Positions 35,981-45,728 of a stretch of DNA of 64,000 bases are shown one piece after another (position 1 is the first letter of the stretch; each line of letters opens with the position of its first letter). The notes beneath the pieces are model-generated. The model had not been told where the DNA came from. It did not search any database and saw only the letters and a list, made by a program, of their open reading frames with translations. The translations under genes and the position numbers were made by a program. This DNA is from CAVUXJ01 sp963814975 (lineage in GTDB: Bacteria; Acidobacteriota; Vicinamibacteria; Vicinamibacterales; CAVVIG01). The DNA lies in the NCBI GenBank assembly GCA_963814975.1, contig CAWFFB010000014.1:496001-560000 (forward strand). Reading direction: 5' to 3'.

Positions 35981-38900
35981 TCAGAAGTTGAACCGTACTG
36001 CGAGCTGCACCTGTCGGTTGGTGCCGAGGCCGGTGGTCGTACCGACGGTGCTGTTCATGATCCCGAAAGAGCCCGCGGCGGCCGAACTGTATGCCTGTCC
36101 AGGCTGAACACGGTTCGCCTGCGTGGCGCTCTCTCCCGCACCCGGCAGCGCGTTGGGAAGCGTGGCCGGGGGGTTCGCGAAGTTCGTGTTGTTGAACAGA
36201 TTGAAGATCTCAACCCGGAACTCGGCGTTCGGTCCGTTGCCGAGGTTCACCCGCTTTGCAATCACCATATCGATCTGATGGAAGCCGGGGCCGTGAATCG
36301 AGTTGCGCTCGAGGTTGCCGAAGGTTCCGGGCAGAGGCGTCGCGAACGCGGCCGGATTCAGGAAGACGCGTCCCCCGTCCTGGATGAACGGATCGACGCC
36401 AGGGATGAGGTCGGGCCGGCGAGTGGCGCGCGAGGCGCCGCCCCCCGGGACATTGATCACCGCGGTACGGCCTGGCGCCGCGTTGTTCCAGAAGGCTCCC
36501 GCCCCGTCGACGTAGACGATGTCGTTGCGCGTGATGAGCACCGGAATCGGCAGGCCGCTGCGCGCGTTGGCGATGCCGCCGATCGACCATCCGCCGGTCA
36601 GCGCCCCTGAACCGGGAATCGTGTACAACAGGCTCAGATTGAACGTGTGTCGGATATCGAAGTTGTTGTACCCGTCATCGAAGTCGAAGTCCGCGAGGGC
36701 TCTGGCGTTGTTGGAAGCTGTCGTTGCTTCGTTCGACCCGCCCGTGTTGCCCTTGCTGTAGCCGAGCGTGTACTGGGCGTTCGCCGTGAGCCCGCGGGCG
36801 GCTCGCCGGGTCAGCGAGAGCTGCATCGCGTTGTAGGTGTCGTGGCCGCCGCTGGTCTTGTAGTCGATTTCGGCGTACGGCCGCTGGATGCTCGCGAGTG
36901 TGCCGTCGGCGTTACGCGATGACGATGTCGAACTCGCGGATCTGGGCCCACGTGCCGTTTGGTAGAAGATCGACGCCGATCGTCCTGTTCGCGATGCTCC
37001 GCAGGAAAAGGTTTCGGCCCTGGCTCCCGACGTAGGCTACAGTCGCCGCCAGGCTTCCCGCGCAGTTCCTGTTGAACCGACGCCGTGTACTGATACACCT
37101 TCTCCGGAAGCGTGTACTCGTTGGCGTACGCGCGAGGCTGATACGACGCGGTTGTTCGGGTTGTTGATGAAGTTCGGGCGCACCAGGGCGGGATCGATCG
37201 GATAGGCGAGAACCGCTCGACACGGTGGTACTGATGCGTTCGGCTTCGACAGGCTGAATCTGATCCTCGGTTTGTCCGGGGCCGACGAAGATGCCGCCGC
37301 CGGCGCGGATGACTGTCTTGCTCGTCGGCGAGAAGGTCGCCGACACGCGCGGCTGGAAATTGTTCTTCTTCGACTGGTAAAGGGGCGTCGTGTCCGGGTC
37401 GATCGTGCCCGTGTCGATATTGAACTTGACGATCCGGTTGTCCGCTTCGCGCAGCGGCACGTAGTAGTCGTAGCGAAGGCCGTAGTTCAGTGTCAGGTTG
37501 GGCCGCACGCGCCACTCGTCCTGTGCGTACGCCACGTAGTACTCCTGCTTGATGTTCTTCGGGCCGGACGCACCGTTGTGGAACGGGCTCGGCTCGCTCA
37601 GATCGCCGAAATACTGGATCTGCGTGGGCGTATTGGCCAGAAACCCGGCGATATTGCCGTACGTGTAGGTGGTGCCGCCCAGCTGGTCGGTGCTCATCCG
37701 GATCAGCCGGACGTCGCCCCCGAACTTCAAGAAGTGGTTACCCGTGAGGCGGCTCAGCGAATCGGCGATCGTCAGCGAGTACGGATCGTACGGCGCACTG
37801 CGGCCGTTGCCGGCGCTGTTCACGCGGACGAGTTGACCCGGGGTTGCGATCCCCGAGCTTCCCGACTGCCCCGCGATCCCTGCGTTCGCCACCGTGCCGC
37901 TCAGGCTGACCAGGATACCTTCGAGTCCCGCGGGCGCAACTCCGCCGTAGGTGCTTGGCGCCGCGTTGTAGCCGATCTTGAACTCGTTGATCGGCGGAAC
38001 CTAACAACCCCTGCAGGTTGAAGACCGCGTTCGAGGGATTGTCGGTGAAGTGCAGCCGCCGCCCCGTCACGCCCTGAGGTTCGTCGTTCGTGCCACGGTC
38101 GTGGAAGACGCGAGCGTAGGCCGACCAGTTCTGGTTGATCTGGAGGTCGAACCGGCCGCTGAAGGAGTTTTCACGGACGTCCTGGGTGTCCTGGAGCTGT
38201 GCGATGTCGAAGTCGGCGTTCGTGGAAGCGCCCGGCAGGATGACCGCGTTGGGTGCCAGGAATCCCGGCCGCAGAGTGGCGACCGCCGGCACCGCGCGGG
38301 CCCACGCGGCGGCACTCGGAACGGCCTCGACGATGTTTCTCCCGGCGTGCACCCGGTAGCCTTCGTAGCTCCCGAAGAAGAACGCGCGATCCTTGCATGA
38401 CGGGTCCGCCGAAGGACCCGCCGAACTGATTCAGCTTCAATTTCGACTTCGGTCCCTCAGAGCTCACCGTGTCGTCATTGTTGCGCAGGGAGTCGAAATG
38501 ATTCGGCGCGTCGAGCTTGTCGCTGCGAAAGTACTCGAAGACCGAGCCGTGGAAGTTGTTGCTCCCCGACTTGGTGATCACGCTCACCTGTCCGCCCGTG
38601 CCGGTGCCGAGCTCGGCGGCATAGCCGCTCGATTCGACGCGGAATTCCTGAACGTTTTCGAGGCTGGCCTGGAGCCTGAACGGCGTCTTGTTCTCGCCGT
38701 TCACGTTGCCCGGCGACGCGTCGATGATCGCGGAGCCCTCGATGCCGTCGTATTTGATGACGTTCTGCTCGTTGGCCCGGCCCGAAAAGCGGATGTCCTG
38801 CCAGGTGCCGTCGCCTGCGTTCTGCGAACCCGGCGCCTGCAACAGGAGCTGAGACATCTGGCGGCCGTTGACAGGCAGCCCCTGCACCTCCCGCTCGCTG

Positions 38901-39310
38901 ACGTTGACGCCCATCCGCGCCGAGCTGATATCGAGCGTAGGCGCCGTGCCGACAACGTTCACGGTTTCCTGCACGCCGGCCGGCTTGAGCTCGAAGTCGA
39001 GCGCCAGCTCCTGCCCGACCGCAAGCGGCATCTGCGGATACTCGAGGACACCAAAGCCCGGCTTCTCCGCCTTGATGGTGTAGATGGAAGGCTTGAGCGG
39101 CGACACCACGAAGTAGCCGTCGGCGTTTGTTTTCGTCGTGCGCAGCTCGCCGGTCCGGTCGTTCTTGATCGTGACGGTTGCCTCAACAACAAACGCGCTG
39201 GTCTGGTCGCGAACCGAGCCGCTGATCCTGCCTGAATCAGCCTGTGCAGCCGCGGCCACCGGAAGCCCCACGAGCAAGGCGAGTGTCGCCAGCCATCGTT
39301 GAACCTTCAT
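35981..39310 (-). CDS. Oar-like TonB-dependent receptor, multiple frame breaks
   Basis: This gene encodes about 1110 residues with a signal peptide, an N-terminal carboxypeptidase-regulatory-like domain (ISGSVRDQTSAFVVEATVTI), a plug domain (LPVNGRQMSQLLLQAPGS, VQEFRVESSGYAAELGTGTG) and a large barrel ending in QLAVRFNF with terminal phenylalanine. These receptors import large or scarce solutes with TonB energy. The frame changes near 38395, 38000, 37215, 37150, 37060 and 36920. All domains remain recognisable, so sequencing indels are likelier than decay. A Pho-box-like site is found 130 bp upstream. Confidence 0.85.
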
Positions 39311-39801
39311 TTGTCCTCCATCAAAGCCTTTTGAGAGGATTCGAGCGTACGATGGCCATGTAAGCTGGATGTGACGAACCTATTCCGGGCACATTAAAAC
39401 GACTTTGCACCTCGTCCGTAGCACACTCCGGGTCGCAGATGTAACGCGAACGTAACCGTGGTGTTCTGCGCGGGTAACAAAACAGTTGATCGGCTGTTAC
39501 ACAGATTGCGCAAGAGGGGAGCCGCCGTCAGTCGTGGCAGCCGGAGACGCCTCATTACTCGGAACTGCATGCATGGTGGATGGACGTTACAACGTGTTGT
39601 TCCGGTGCACGGGAAATCCGGCTCGAAGCATCCTGGCGGGAGGCGCTTCTCCGGCACTGGGGTGGAGAGCGCTTTCCGGCTCGAGCTCTGGACCGGCTGT
39701 CTCTCCAGCGGGAGCTTGATGCGCTTGGACGGACGCGCCAGGGGCTCGAGTGACGAAATCGTCCCTCGACGCTCGACGGCTTACGGGGAGATCGCTCGGA
39801 G
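39311..39801. other. Regulatory gap between receptor and metalloprotease genes
   Basis: No frame shows a translation signal or family. The 490 bases hold the Pho-box-like repeats at 39441-39456 and in-phase partial units up to about 39478. The remaining sequence is ordinary in composition. Confidence 0.5.
39441..39456 (-). promoter_or_regulatory. Pho-box-like site upstream of TonB-type receptor gene
   Basis: On the minus strand GTTAC, five bases, CGTTAC. On the plus strand the units ATGTAAC and ACGTAAC start 11 bp apart, and GGGTAAC recurs in the same 11-bp phase at 39472. It is oriented towards the receptor gene. Confidence 0.55.
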
Positions 39802-40467
39802 TCAGCGCGTGTACGAGAAGCGAGCAGGCTCGACGACCGCGGCGTCCCGAACGACCCGGTCTTTCAGCCACTGCGCGGCATCGGCGTCGAGCATGAAGGT
39901 GCCCGGGCGGAGGTCTGAAAACTCCCGGGCGTCGAAGCGCGGGCGCATGAGCCCCTGTCTGGCGTGTGTGTGCGTGTCGAGCAGATAGTGGCCGATCTCG
40001 TGCGCCACCGCCCGTCCGAGCACCAGGCCGAGCCGGCGTTGATCTAGCGGGGCCTGCAAAGGGAAGCCCGGCGGCCTCGCTTCCTCGAGCAGACGTTCTG
40101 CGGCCTCGATGGAGACAATCGCCACCGCGTGCCCCCTGCCTGGACCCAATAGTTCCCCGACGGCCAGCGAGTCGTTCTGCCGGGGCGCGCTGCCGCGCCT
40201 GGGGACAACCAGCAGGCGCAAGCTTCTGTTCGCCAGCCGGGGGGTCGCTGTGGGGGACAACCAGTCGATCGCGACGCCCTGGCTTCGCCAGATCCTCGCG
40301 GCCTCGTCCAGGAGCGGGGTGCGCGCGGCCGCGGGAAGGGAGGGGGCGATAGTGAGGAGGATTTCGAGCGAACCGGTCGATTCCGGGCGGCCTTCTTCAG
40401 CCGCCGCCGTCGAAACCCCTGCAACCATGACACAGGAGAGGAGCGCGCTCGCAGCGCGATTGTGCAT
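39802..40467 (-). CDS. Metzincin-like secreted zinc metalloprotease
   Basis: This is a 221-residue protein with a signal peptide (SALLSCVMVAGVSTAAAEE). The zinc site is H156-E157 with H160 and H166, a HExxHxxLxxH pattern that keeps metzincin spacing but has leucine instead of the usual glycine at the turn. M174 in GLMRP would be the Met-turn. The 7-kDa N-terminal part resembles a pro-region or half-barrel of the catalytic domain. Overall it looks like a small matrixin-type protease. A Pho-box-like repeat lies 53 bp upstream. Confidence 0.7.
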   Translation of the reverse strand: MHNRAASALLSCVMVAGVSTAAAEEGRPESTGSLEILLTIAPSLPAAARTPLLDEAARIWRSQGVAIDWLSPTATPRLANRSLRLLVVPRRGSAPRQNDSLAVGELLGPGRGHAVAIVSIEAAERLLEEARPPGFPLQAPLDQRRLGLVLGRAVAHEIGHYLLDTHTHARQGLMRPRFDAREFSDLRPGTFMLDADAAQWLKDRVVRDAAVVEPARFSYTR

Positions 40468-40520
40468 GAGGGCCTCCGGCTCGCCTCGGTGTCAGACGTA
40501 CCGCCCTGTTGCCGCTACTT

Positions 40521-40558
40521 GTAACAGAGATGTGACAACAATGTCTATCGGAAGTAAC
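40521..40558 (-). promoter_or_regulatory. Pho-box-like repeat array upstream of metalloprotease gene
   Basis: The minus strand reads GTCAC, five bases, TGTTAC at 40536-40521. On the plus strand four units start in 11-bp phase at 40520, 40531, 40542 and 40553 (TGTAACA, TGTGACA, TGTCTAT, AGTAACG), of which the third is weak. This is compatible with two adjacent PhoB dimers. Confidence 0.6.
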
Positions 40559-40607
40559 GTCGCGGAACTTTAGTGGCGGCAATGGGGGAGCAAGGGAGGA
40601 GGACGCG

Positions 40608-41989
40608 TCAGCGCTCTTCCTGCATCTTCAGTTCGATGGTGAAGCGAGCGCCGCCCCCGGGGCGGTTTTCGGCGCGAACGCGGCCGTCATGCAGCTCGAT
40701 CAGGTGTTTGACAATCGCCAGGCCGAGTCCGGTGCCACCCGGATCGCGCGCGCGCGATTTATCCACGCGGTAGAAGCGCTCGAAAATTCTGGACAGATCT
40801 TCTTCCGGGACACCGGGGCCCTCGTCCGACACCGCGACCGCCACATACCCGTCGTCGGACCGCGCATCGATGTGAATGACGGTTCGCTCGGGAGCGTAGG
40901 TGCTGGCGTTGGCGACAAGATTCCTCAGCGCGTCGTGAAGCTTCGCCGGATCGCCGGTCAGCGTTTCCGCTCCTGCCGCCACCGAGATCTTGACCCGCTG
41001 GCCCCGCGCTTCGAGGGAAGGGGTGAGATCGGCGGTGACGGAGTGCGCGAGCGCCCGCGTGTCACACGAGACGAGCTCGAGGGTCTCCTGCCGCGCATCG
41101 AGCCGCGCCAGTTGCAGCAGATCTTTCACCAGCCGCTCCATATTGAGCGCCTGTCGCGTGATGATCCCGAGGAATCGGCGGCTTTCCTCCGCGCTCGGAT
41201 CGCCGTCGGTCAGTGCCTCGAGATAACCGCGGATCGCCGTGAGAGGCGTGCGCAGCTCGTGCGACACGTTGGCGACGAAGTCGCGGCGGATCTGATCCGC
41301 GCGCCGCAGTTCGGTGATGTCGTGGAGCACCAGAATCGCGCCGTGACTGCCGCCCGTTGACATCGGCGCCGCTCTGGCCATGATCGTCCGCGTCACGTCG
41401 CGCGGCGGAGACAGCTGCACCGAGGCGGACGGGCTGGCCGCCGAGCGCCGCCCCACGAGATCGGTGATCGCCGGGTGACGGATCGTTTCGACGTAATGCC
41501 GGCGGATCGCGAGGTCGTCGATCTTCAGCATCTGCCGCGCGGCCTCGTTCAAGAGCTGCACGCGCCCCTTCGGGTCGACGACGATCACCCCTTCGATCAT
41601 CCCGGCGAGCACGGCCGCCATTCTCGCGCGGTCGCGCGCCAGCTCGACGAGCCGTTCGCCGAGCTCCTGGACCGACCCATCCAGCTCTCGCGCTGCCCGC
41701 CCGATCTCGTCGTCGCCGTAGTCGATGACCGCCGGCGTGAGGTCGCCCTCGCGGTAGCGGCGAGCGAGATGGCCGATCGCCCGGACCCGTCGATCGAGCC
41801 GCCGGCCGACAGCCGCCGCGAACCCCGCGGCCCACGCCGTCGCGGCCACGACACCGGCGGCGACAGCCGCGACGAGGGCTCGTCCGTCGGCCCCGCGTCG
41901 GTGAACACCGCGAACATGGCCGCCGCTGCCGCGAGCGCCAGAATGCCGCCGCCGGTTGCCGCGACGAACAGCTTGCTTTTGAAGGTCAC
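40608..41989 (-). CDS. phoR: PhoR-like sensor histidine kinase, N-terminal frame break
   Basis: The start at 41989 gives a first membrane helix (LFVAATGGGILALAAAAAMF). The frame changes near 41890, and the second helix (LVAAVAAGVVAATAWAAGFA), HAMP, PAS (MIEGVIVVDPKGRVQLLNEA), the HisKA motif DFVANVSHELRTPLT with the phospho-histidine, and the HATPase boxes (NLVANASTY, DEGPGVP, GGTGLGLAIVKHL) follow. This is the PhoR layout. It is downstream of the PhoB-like regulator on the same strand. In the family PhoR senses Pst activity via PhoU. Confidence 0.9.
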
Positions 41990-41996
41990 AATGGAG

Positions 41997-42083
41997 CAGC
42001 CCTCAGCTCTCAGCTTACAGCCTTATCCCTCGCCGGGATTTCACCGTGTTCGGTCGCGGCGAGCTTGGCTGACGGCTGAAAGC
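41997..42083. repeat. Heptad repeat with inverted arms between phoB and phoR
   Basis: Four CAGCYYT-type 7-mers run from 41997 to 42024. After a 38-base interior, the complementary heptamers GCTTGGC, TGACGGC and TGAAAGC lie at 42063-42083. The two arms could pair in RNA. It sits between the regulator and kinase genes of one operon. Confidence 0.8.
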
Positions 42084-42090
42084 TCGTGCA

Positions 42091-42780
42091 TCAGTGAGGC
42101 GGCTGCTCGAGCAGCTTGTACCCGAACTGCTTGACCGTCACGATCGCATCGCCGAGTGATACGAGTTTTTCTCTCAAGCGGCGGACGTGCACGTCGACGG
42201 TCCGCGTGCCGCCAGTGTATTTGTACCCCCAGACGTCGGTCAGGAGGAGGTCGCGCGACAGGACCCGCCCCTTGTGCCGCAGGAGGTATTCGAGAAGCAG
42301 AAACTCCTTGGCGGTGAGCGTGACGTTCTTCCCGTCCGACACCACGGTATGCCGCTCGGCGTCCATGACAATCGGGCCATATCTCAGGGTGCTGGCGGCT
42401 GCCGGCTGCCGGTGCGCGCGGCGCAGCAGCGCCCGTACCCGGGCGACGAGCTCGCTCGGACTGAACGGTTTGGCCATGTAGTCGTCGGCGCCAAGCTCGA
42501 GGCCGACGATGCGCTCAGATTCCTCGGCTCGTGCGGTCAACATGATGATCGGAATGGCCGCGGTTTGGGCGCTCGCGCGCGCCGCGCGGCAGATATCCAG
42601 TCCGTCGACCTGCGGCAGCATCAGGTCGAGGATCAACAGATCGGGTGGCCGTTCGGCGAGCGCCCGCAGTGCCTCGCGGCCAGACGAGAGCAGCTCCACG
42701 ACGTACTCGGCCTTCTCGAGATAACGGGTAACGAGATCGCCGATGTCGCGGTCGTCTTCGACGACGAGGATGCGTGTCAT
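42091..42780 (-). CDS. phoB: PhoB-like response regulator
   Basis: I chose ATG 42780 (MTRILVVEDDRD), which starts exactly at the receiver domain. The phospho-acceptor is D52 in LLILDLMLPQVDG, and the switch lysine is in GADDYMAKPF. The winged-helix domain contains LTAKEFLLLEYLLRHKGRV and TVDVHVRRLREKL. The 229-residue length is standard for OmpR/PhoB regulators. It precedes the PhoR-like kinase; together they are the likely owners of the Pho-box-like sites in this window. Confidence 0.9.
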   Translation of the reverse strand: MTRILVVEDDRDIGDLVTRYLEKAEYVVELLSSGREALRALAERPPDLLILDLMLPQVDGLDICRAARASAQTAAIPIIMLTARAEESERIVGLELGADDYMAKPFSPSELVARVRALLRRAHRQPAAASTLRYGPIVMDAERHTVVSDGKNVTLTAKEFLLLEYLLRHKGRVLSRDLLLTDVWGYKYTGGTRTVDVHVRRLREKLVSLGDAIVTVKQFGYKLLEQPPH

Positions 42781-42838
42781 AGAGGTCTGATGATTGCAGA
42801 TTTCAGATTTGCCGGAGTCCCAAAGTTGGAGACCCGTC
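42781..42838. repeat. Heptad-periodic repeat upstream of phoB
   Basis: Degenerate 7-mers with two consecutive CAGATTT units (42797-42810), followed by GCCGGAG, TCCCAAA and GTTGGAG. They adjoin the phoB start codon region, as at other loci. Confidence 0.6.
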
Positions 42839-42968
42839 ATCGGGACCCCATTCTAGAGGACGGAAGTGCGCTGTCTGGAGGACACCCCAACGACACAAAC
42901 CCCTGGAACAGGAGTGATTCCCGCTGGCACCGTCCTTGACTCTGCACGCTGTCGGGAGGGTGGAGACC

Positions 42969-43469
42969 ATGACGAAATTCTTCGCAGGCGTACTGAGTGT
43001 GATCGCGACGGGCATCCTGCTGGTCGCGTATGGCCTGTTCAACCTGAGTGCGTCGGCGTTCGATCCGCGTGCGAGCATGGAGCCATTCGCCCGGCCAATC
43101 AACGCCAGCGAGCGCATGATGCTGCCGCAAGATCCGTACGCCGCGCGCTACATCTACAACGATGGGTCCGTCGGACTTCCTTCCGGCTACGGCTACGCGC
43201 CGTATCCTGCCCAGCCCGTCGGGTACTCGATGAACGACGCGCGTCCGGTGCGCACGGCGGCGGTAGCGCCGGCGCCGCGCCGCGTCGTCGCGACGGAAAC
43301 CTCCGACCGAAGGCGGGGGCGTGACTGGAAGAAGACCGCACTGATTATCGGCGGGTCGACCGCCGGCGCCGCCGGCCTTGGCGCGGTCTTCGGGGGGAAG
43401 AAGGGGGCTCTCATTGGCGCCGCGATTGGCGGCGGCGCCAGCACCATCTACGAAGCCACGAAGCGTTAG
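42969..43469 (+). CDS. Membrane-anchored glycine-zipper protein
   Basis: ATG 42969 follows a GGAGGGTGGAG ribosome-binding region. The 166-residue protein has an N-terminal membrane helix (FFAGVLSVIATGILLVAYGL), a proline- and tyrosine-rich linker, a basic patch (TSDRRRGRDWKK) and a C-terminal glycine-zipper (IIGGSTAGAAGLGAVFGGKK and onward). Glycine zippers insert or oligomerise in membranes. The specific role is unknown. It is divergent from phoB with 188 bp between. Confidence 0.72.
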   Translation: MTKFFAGVLSVIATGILLVAYGLFNLSASAFDPRASMEPFARPINASERMMLPQDPYAARYIYNDGSVGLPSGYGYAPYPAQPVGYSMNDARPVRTAAVAPAPRRVVATETSDRRRGRDWKKTALIIGGSTAGAAGLGAVFGGKKGALIGAAIGGGASTIYEATKR

Positions 43470-43560
43470 CACGAATGGGCGACGTTGGAGGATCGCGACC
43501 GGGCTTGCGGAGACATCACACGGCGTCTCTGCGAGCCCTGCACTTCCCGCGGTTCTCACC

Positions 43561-44253
43561 TTACAAGAGGCGTGCGATCGCGGGATATCCCCACACGACT
43601 CCAAGCGCCGTCGTCAGACAGCCGACGAGCAGCGACACGCACCGTCCCACAGCGTGATGCGTGCCGAAGCGCGCGAGCGGCCAGCCAAGCAGCCCCGACA
43701 ACGCCGCCATGCTCACCGTCGAACCCAGCCCAAAGAGCACGACATAGGCCAGTTGCGCACCAGTAGACGGCAGTGTGGCGAGGACCAGAGCCGTGAGGGC
43801 GCCGCTGCCTGCCAGGCCGTGAATCGCCCCGATCAACAGGGGACGCCGGGCGAGCGTCCAGGCGCCGATGTGCACGTGCGCGGGCACGCCGGCGTGGCTG
43901 TGAACGACGCGTCCGTGGCTATGGATGTGGGCCGGACCGTATCCGCCCAGTTGTGCCGCCTGGGCGATCGCGCGCACGCCTAGCCCGACGAGCATCAGCG
44001 CCACGGCAAACTCGAACCCGTCCGACGCGGCCGCCGGCATTTCGGCGCGCAGTCCCACGAGCACGGCGCCGGCCAGAACGAGCGCCAGCGTGTGGCCGAG
44101 GCCCCACCAGACACCCATCAGCGCGGCCCTCGCGAAGTTCCGCTCGCGGCTGACGAGCGTCGTCACCGCCGCGAGGTGATCCGGCTCCAGGGCATGGCGC
44201 ATCCCGAGCAGCGATCCGAGCCACGAGCTTGTGAGGAGTTCCACCACGGGCAT
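43561..44253 (-). CDS. UreH/NiCoT-like nickel/cobalt permease
   Basis: This is a 230-residue membrane protein. ATG 44253 gives the helix with LGMRHALEPDHLAAVTTLVS, the His-Asp signature of the nickel/cobalt permease clan. A cytoplasmic loop is rich in histidine (AHIHSHGRVVHSHAGVPAHV), typical of metal binding. Six helices are visible. It likely imports Ni2+ or Co2+; the urease or hydrogenase it might serve is not in this window. Confidence 0.85.
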   Translation of the reverse strand: MPVVELLTSSWLGSLLGMRHALEPDHLAAVTTLVSRERNFARAALMGVWWGLGHTLALVLAGAVLVGLRAEMPAAASDGFEFAVALMLVGLGVRAIAQAAQLGGYGPAHIHSHGRVVHSHAGVPAHVHIGAWTLARRPLLIGAIHGLAGSGALTALVLATLPSTGAQLAYVVLFGLGSTVSMAALSGLLGWPLARFGTHHAVGRCVSLLVGCLTTALGVVWGYPAIARLL

Positions 44254-44276
44254 GATTGGCTGATTGCGAACGGCTG

Positions 44277-45608
44277 TTATTGTAGCGTGAATACCGATTG
44301 GGCCGCGTTCGCTCGCGCTCGACCCGCGCGCTGCAGCCTCATGAGCGCCGGCGCCTTGGGTCGGAGCGTCGCGCGCGGATCGCACTCAACCGGAGCGATC
44401 GCGCTGCATCGCCACCGCGCGGCTAGCGCTGCCAGCAGCAGGATTCCTTCCATCGTGGCGAGGCCCTGGCCGATACACGAGCGGGGACCTGCTCCAAACG
44501 GAAAATACGCCAGCCGTGGCCGCGTCTGCTGACTGGCCGTCTCCCATCGGCTGGGATCGAACGTCAGCGGCGCCGAAAAAAAGCGCGGATCGCGGTGCAG
44601 GAGGTACTGGCTCACCACGATTATCGCCCCTGCGGGAATCGTCGTTCCACCGATCGCGTGGTCCGTAAGGGCGCAACGGGTGAGCACCCAGGAAGGCGGA
44701 AACAGCCGCAGCGACTCGGCCAGCACGTAGCCGGTATACGTCAGTGCTCCGAGGTGTTTGAAGGTCGGCGGCTCACCGCGGAGTGTTCTGGCCAGCTCCT
44801 CGCGCAGGCGGGCTTCTGCCGCTGGATGGCGCGCGAGCAGTTGCCACGTCCACGTGAGGCCAGTCGCGATGGTGTCGTGTCCCGCCACGAACAGGGTGAG
44901 CAGATCGTCGCGCAGCTGGTCGCTGACTGCCTGTCCGACGGTCCCTTCAGCCCGTTGCAGCAGCGTCAGCACGTCGTCGCCATCGTCGGCTGACGCCAGG
45001 CGCTCGGCCACCAGACGGTCCAGCAACGCCCGAAGGCTGTCGCGTGCCGGACGCAGACGCCGGGCAGGCGCAAGCAGCGAGAACAGCGGATCGATTGAGG
45101 CGCTGGCCACCGCGAGGGCGCGGCGAACCTCGGCGGCCTGCGACTCGAGATTCGTCCCAAAGAGTATTTGCCCGATGACCGACAGGGTCAGCGCTTGCAT
45201 CTCGGCCGCCATGTCGACAGTCTGACCGTCCGTCCAGCGTTCGTGGACCCGTGCGGCGCTGCGCGCGATTGTCGCGGCATAGGCCTCCATCCGGTCCGAG
45301 CCGAATGCCGGTTGCGCGAGGCGGCGCCGACGCCGATGCAGTTCACCTTCTGCGGTGAGCAGGCCGGTGCCGAGGAGCGCGCTCGAGCGTTCGAAGGCCG
45401 GCGGCTTGCTGAATTTCGAATGGTTCAAGACGAGCACGTCCTCGACGTAATCGGGATGGTTCAACAGGAACGCACGATGGCCGCCTAGCGAAAAGGGTAC
45501 CAGATCGCCCTCGACCGCAACGCTCTGAAGGAAGGCCATTGGATCCTGAGGCGCTCGCCGGAGGCTCCAAATCGATTTCGGCGGATACGCCGAAACGAGA
45601 CTCGTCAT
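44277..45608 (-). CDS. Cytochrome P450
   Basis: This is a 443-residue soluble P450. The oxygen-binding I-helix has VAGHDTIATG (around 242-246), the ExxR pair is E298-R301, the PERF-like block follows, and the haem loop FPFGAGPRSCIGQGLA supplies the axial Cys378. It has no membrane anchor. P450s insert one oxygen atom from O2; the substrate is unknown, and no ferredoxin or reductase gene lies nearby. It is 23 bp upstream of the nickel permease gene on the same strand. Confidence 0.95.
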   Translation of the reverse strand: MTSLVSAYPPKSIWSLRRAPQDPMAFLQSVAVEGDLVPFSLGGHRAFLLNHPDYVEDVLVLNHSKFSKPPAFERSSALLGTGLLTAEGELHRRRRRLAQPAFGSDRMEAYAATIARSAARVHERWTDGQTVDMAAEMQALTLSVIGQILFGTNLESQAAEVRRALAVASASIDPLFSLLAPARRLRPARDSLRALLDRLVAERLASADDGDDVLTLLQRAEGTVGQAVSDQLRDDLLTLFVAGHDTIATGLTWTWQLLARHPAAEARLREELARTLRGEPPTFKHLGALTYTGYVLAESLRLFPPSWVLTRCALTDHAIGGTTIPAGAIIVVSQYLLHRDPRFFSAPLTFDPSRWETASQQTRPRLAYFPFGAGPRSCIGQGLATMEGILLLAALAARWRCSAIAPVECDPRATLRPKAPALMRLQRAGRARANAAQSVFTLQ

Positions 45609-45659
45609 GGGGTGTTGCCAGTATAGGCGGTACCGCAGATTGTCTCAGGATCCCGAAAC

Positions 45660-45722
45660 CTGAAAACTGGCAAATGAGACTCAGCCTCAGGTTTCAGAAT
45701 TCAGGAATCAGGTTTTCGAACG
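45660..45722. repeat. Heptad repeat, TCAGGTT family, with complementary arm
   Basis: Four exact-phase 7-mers (TCAGGTT, TCAGAAT, TCAGGAA, TCAGGTT) occupy 45687-45714. Upstream, from 45660, CCTGAAA-type units form the complementary arm. Confidence 0.8.
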
Positions 45723-45728
45723 TCACAA

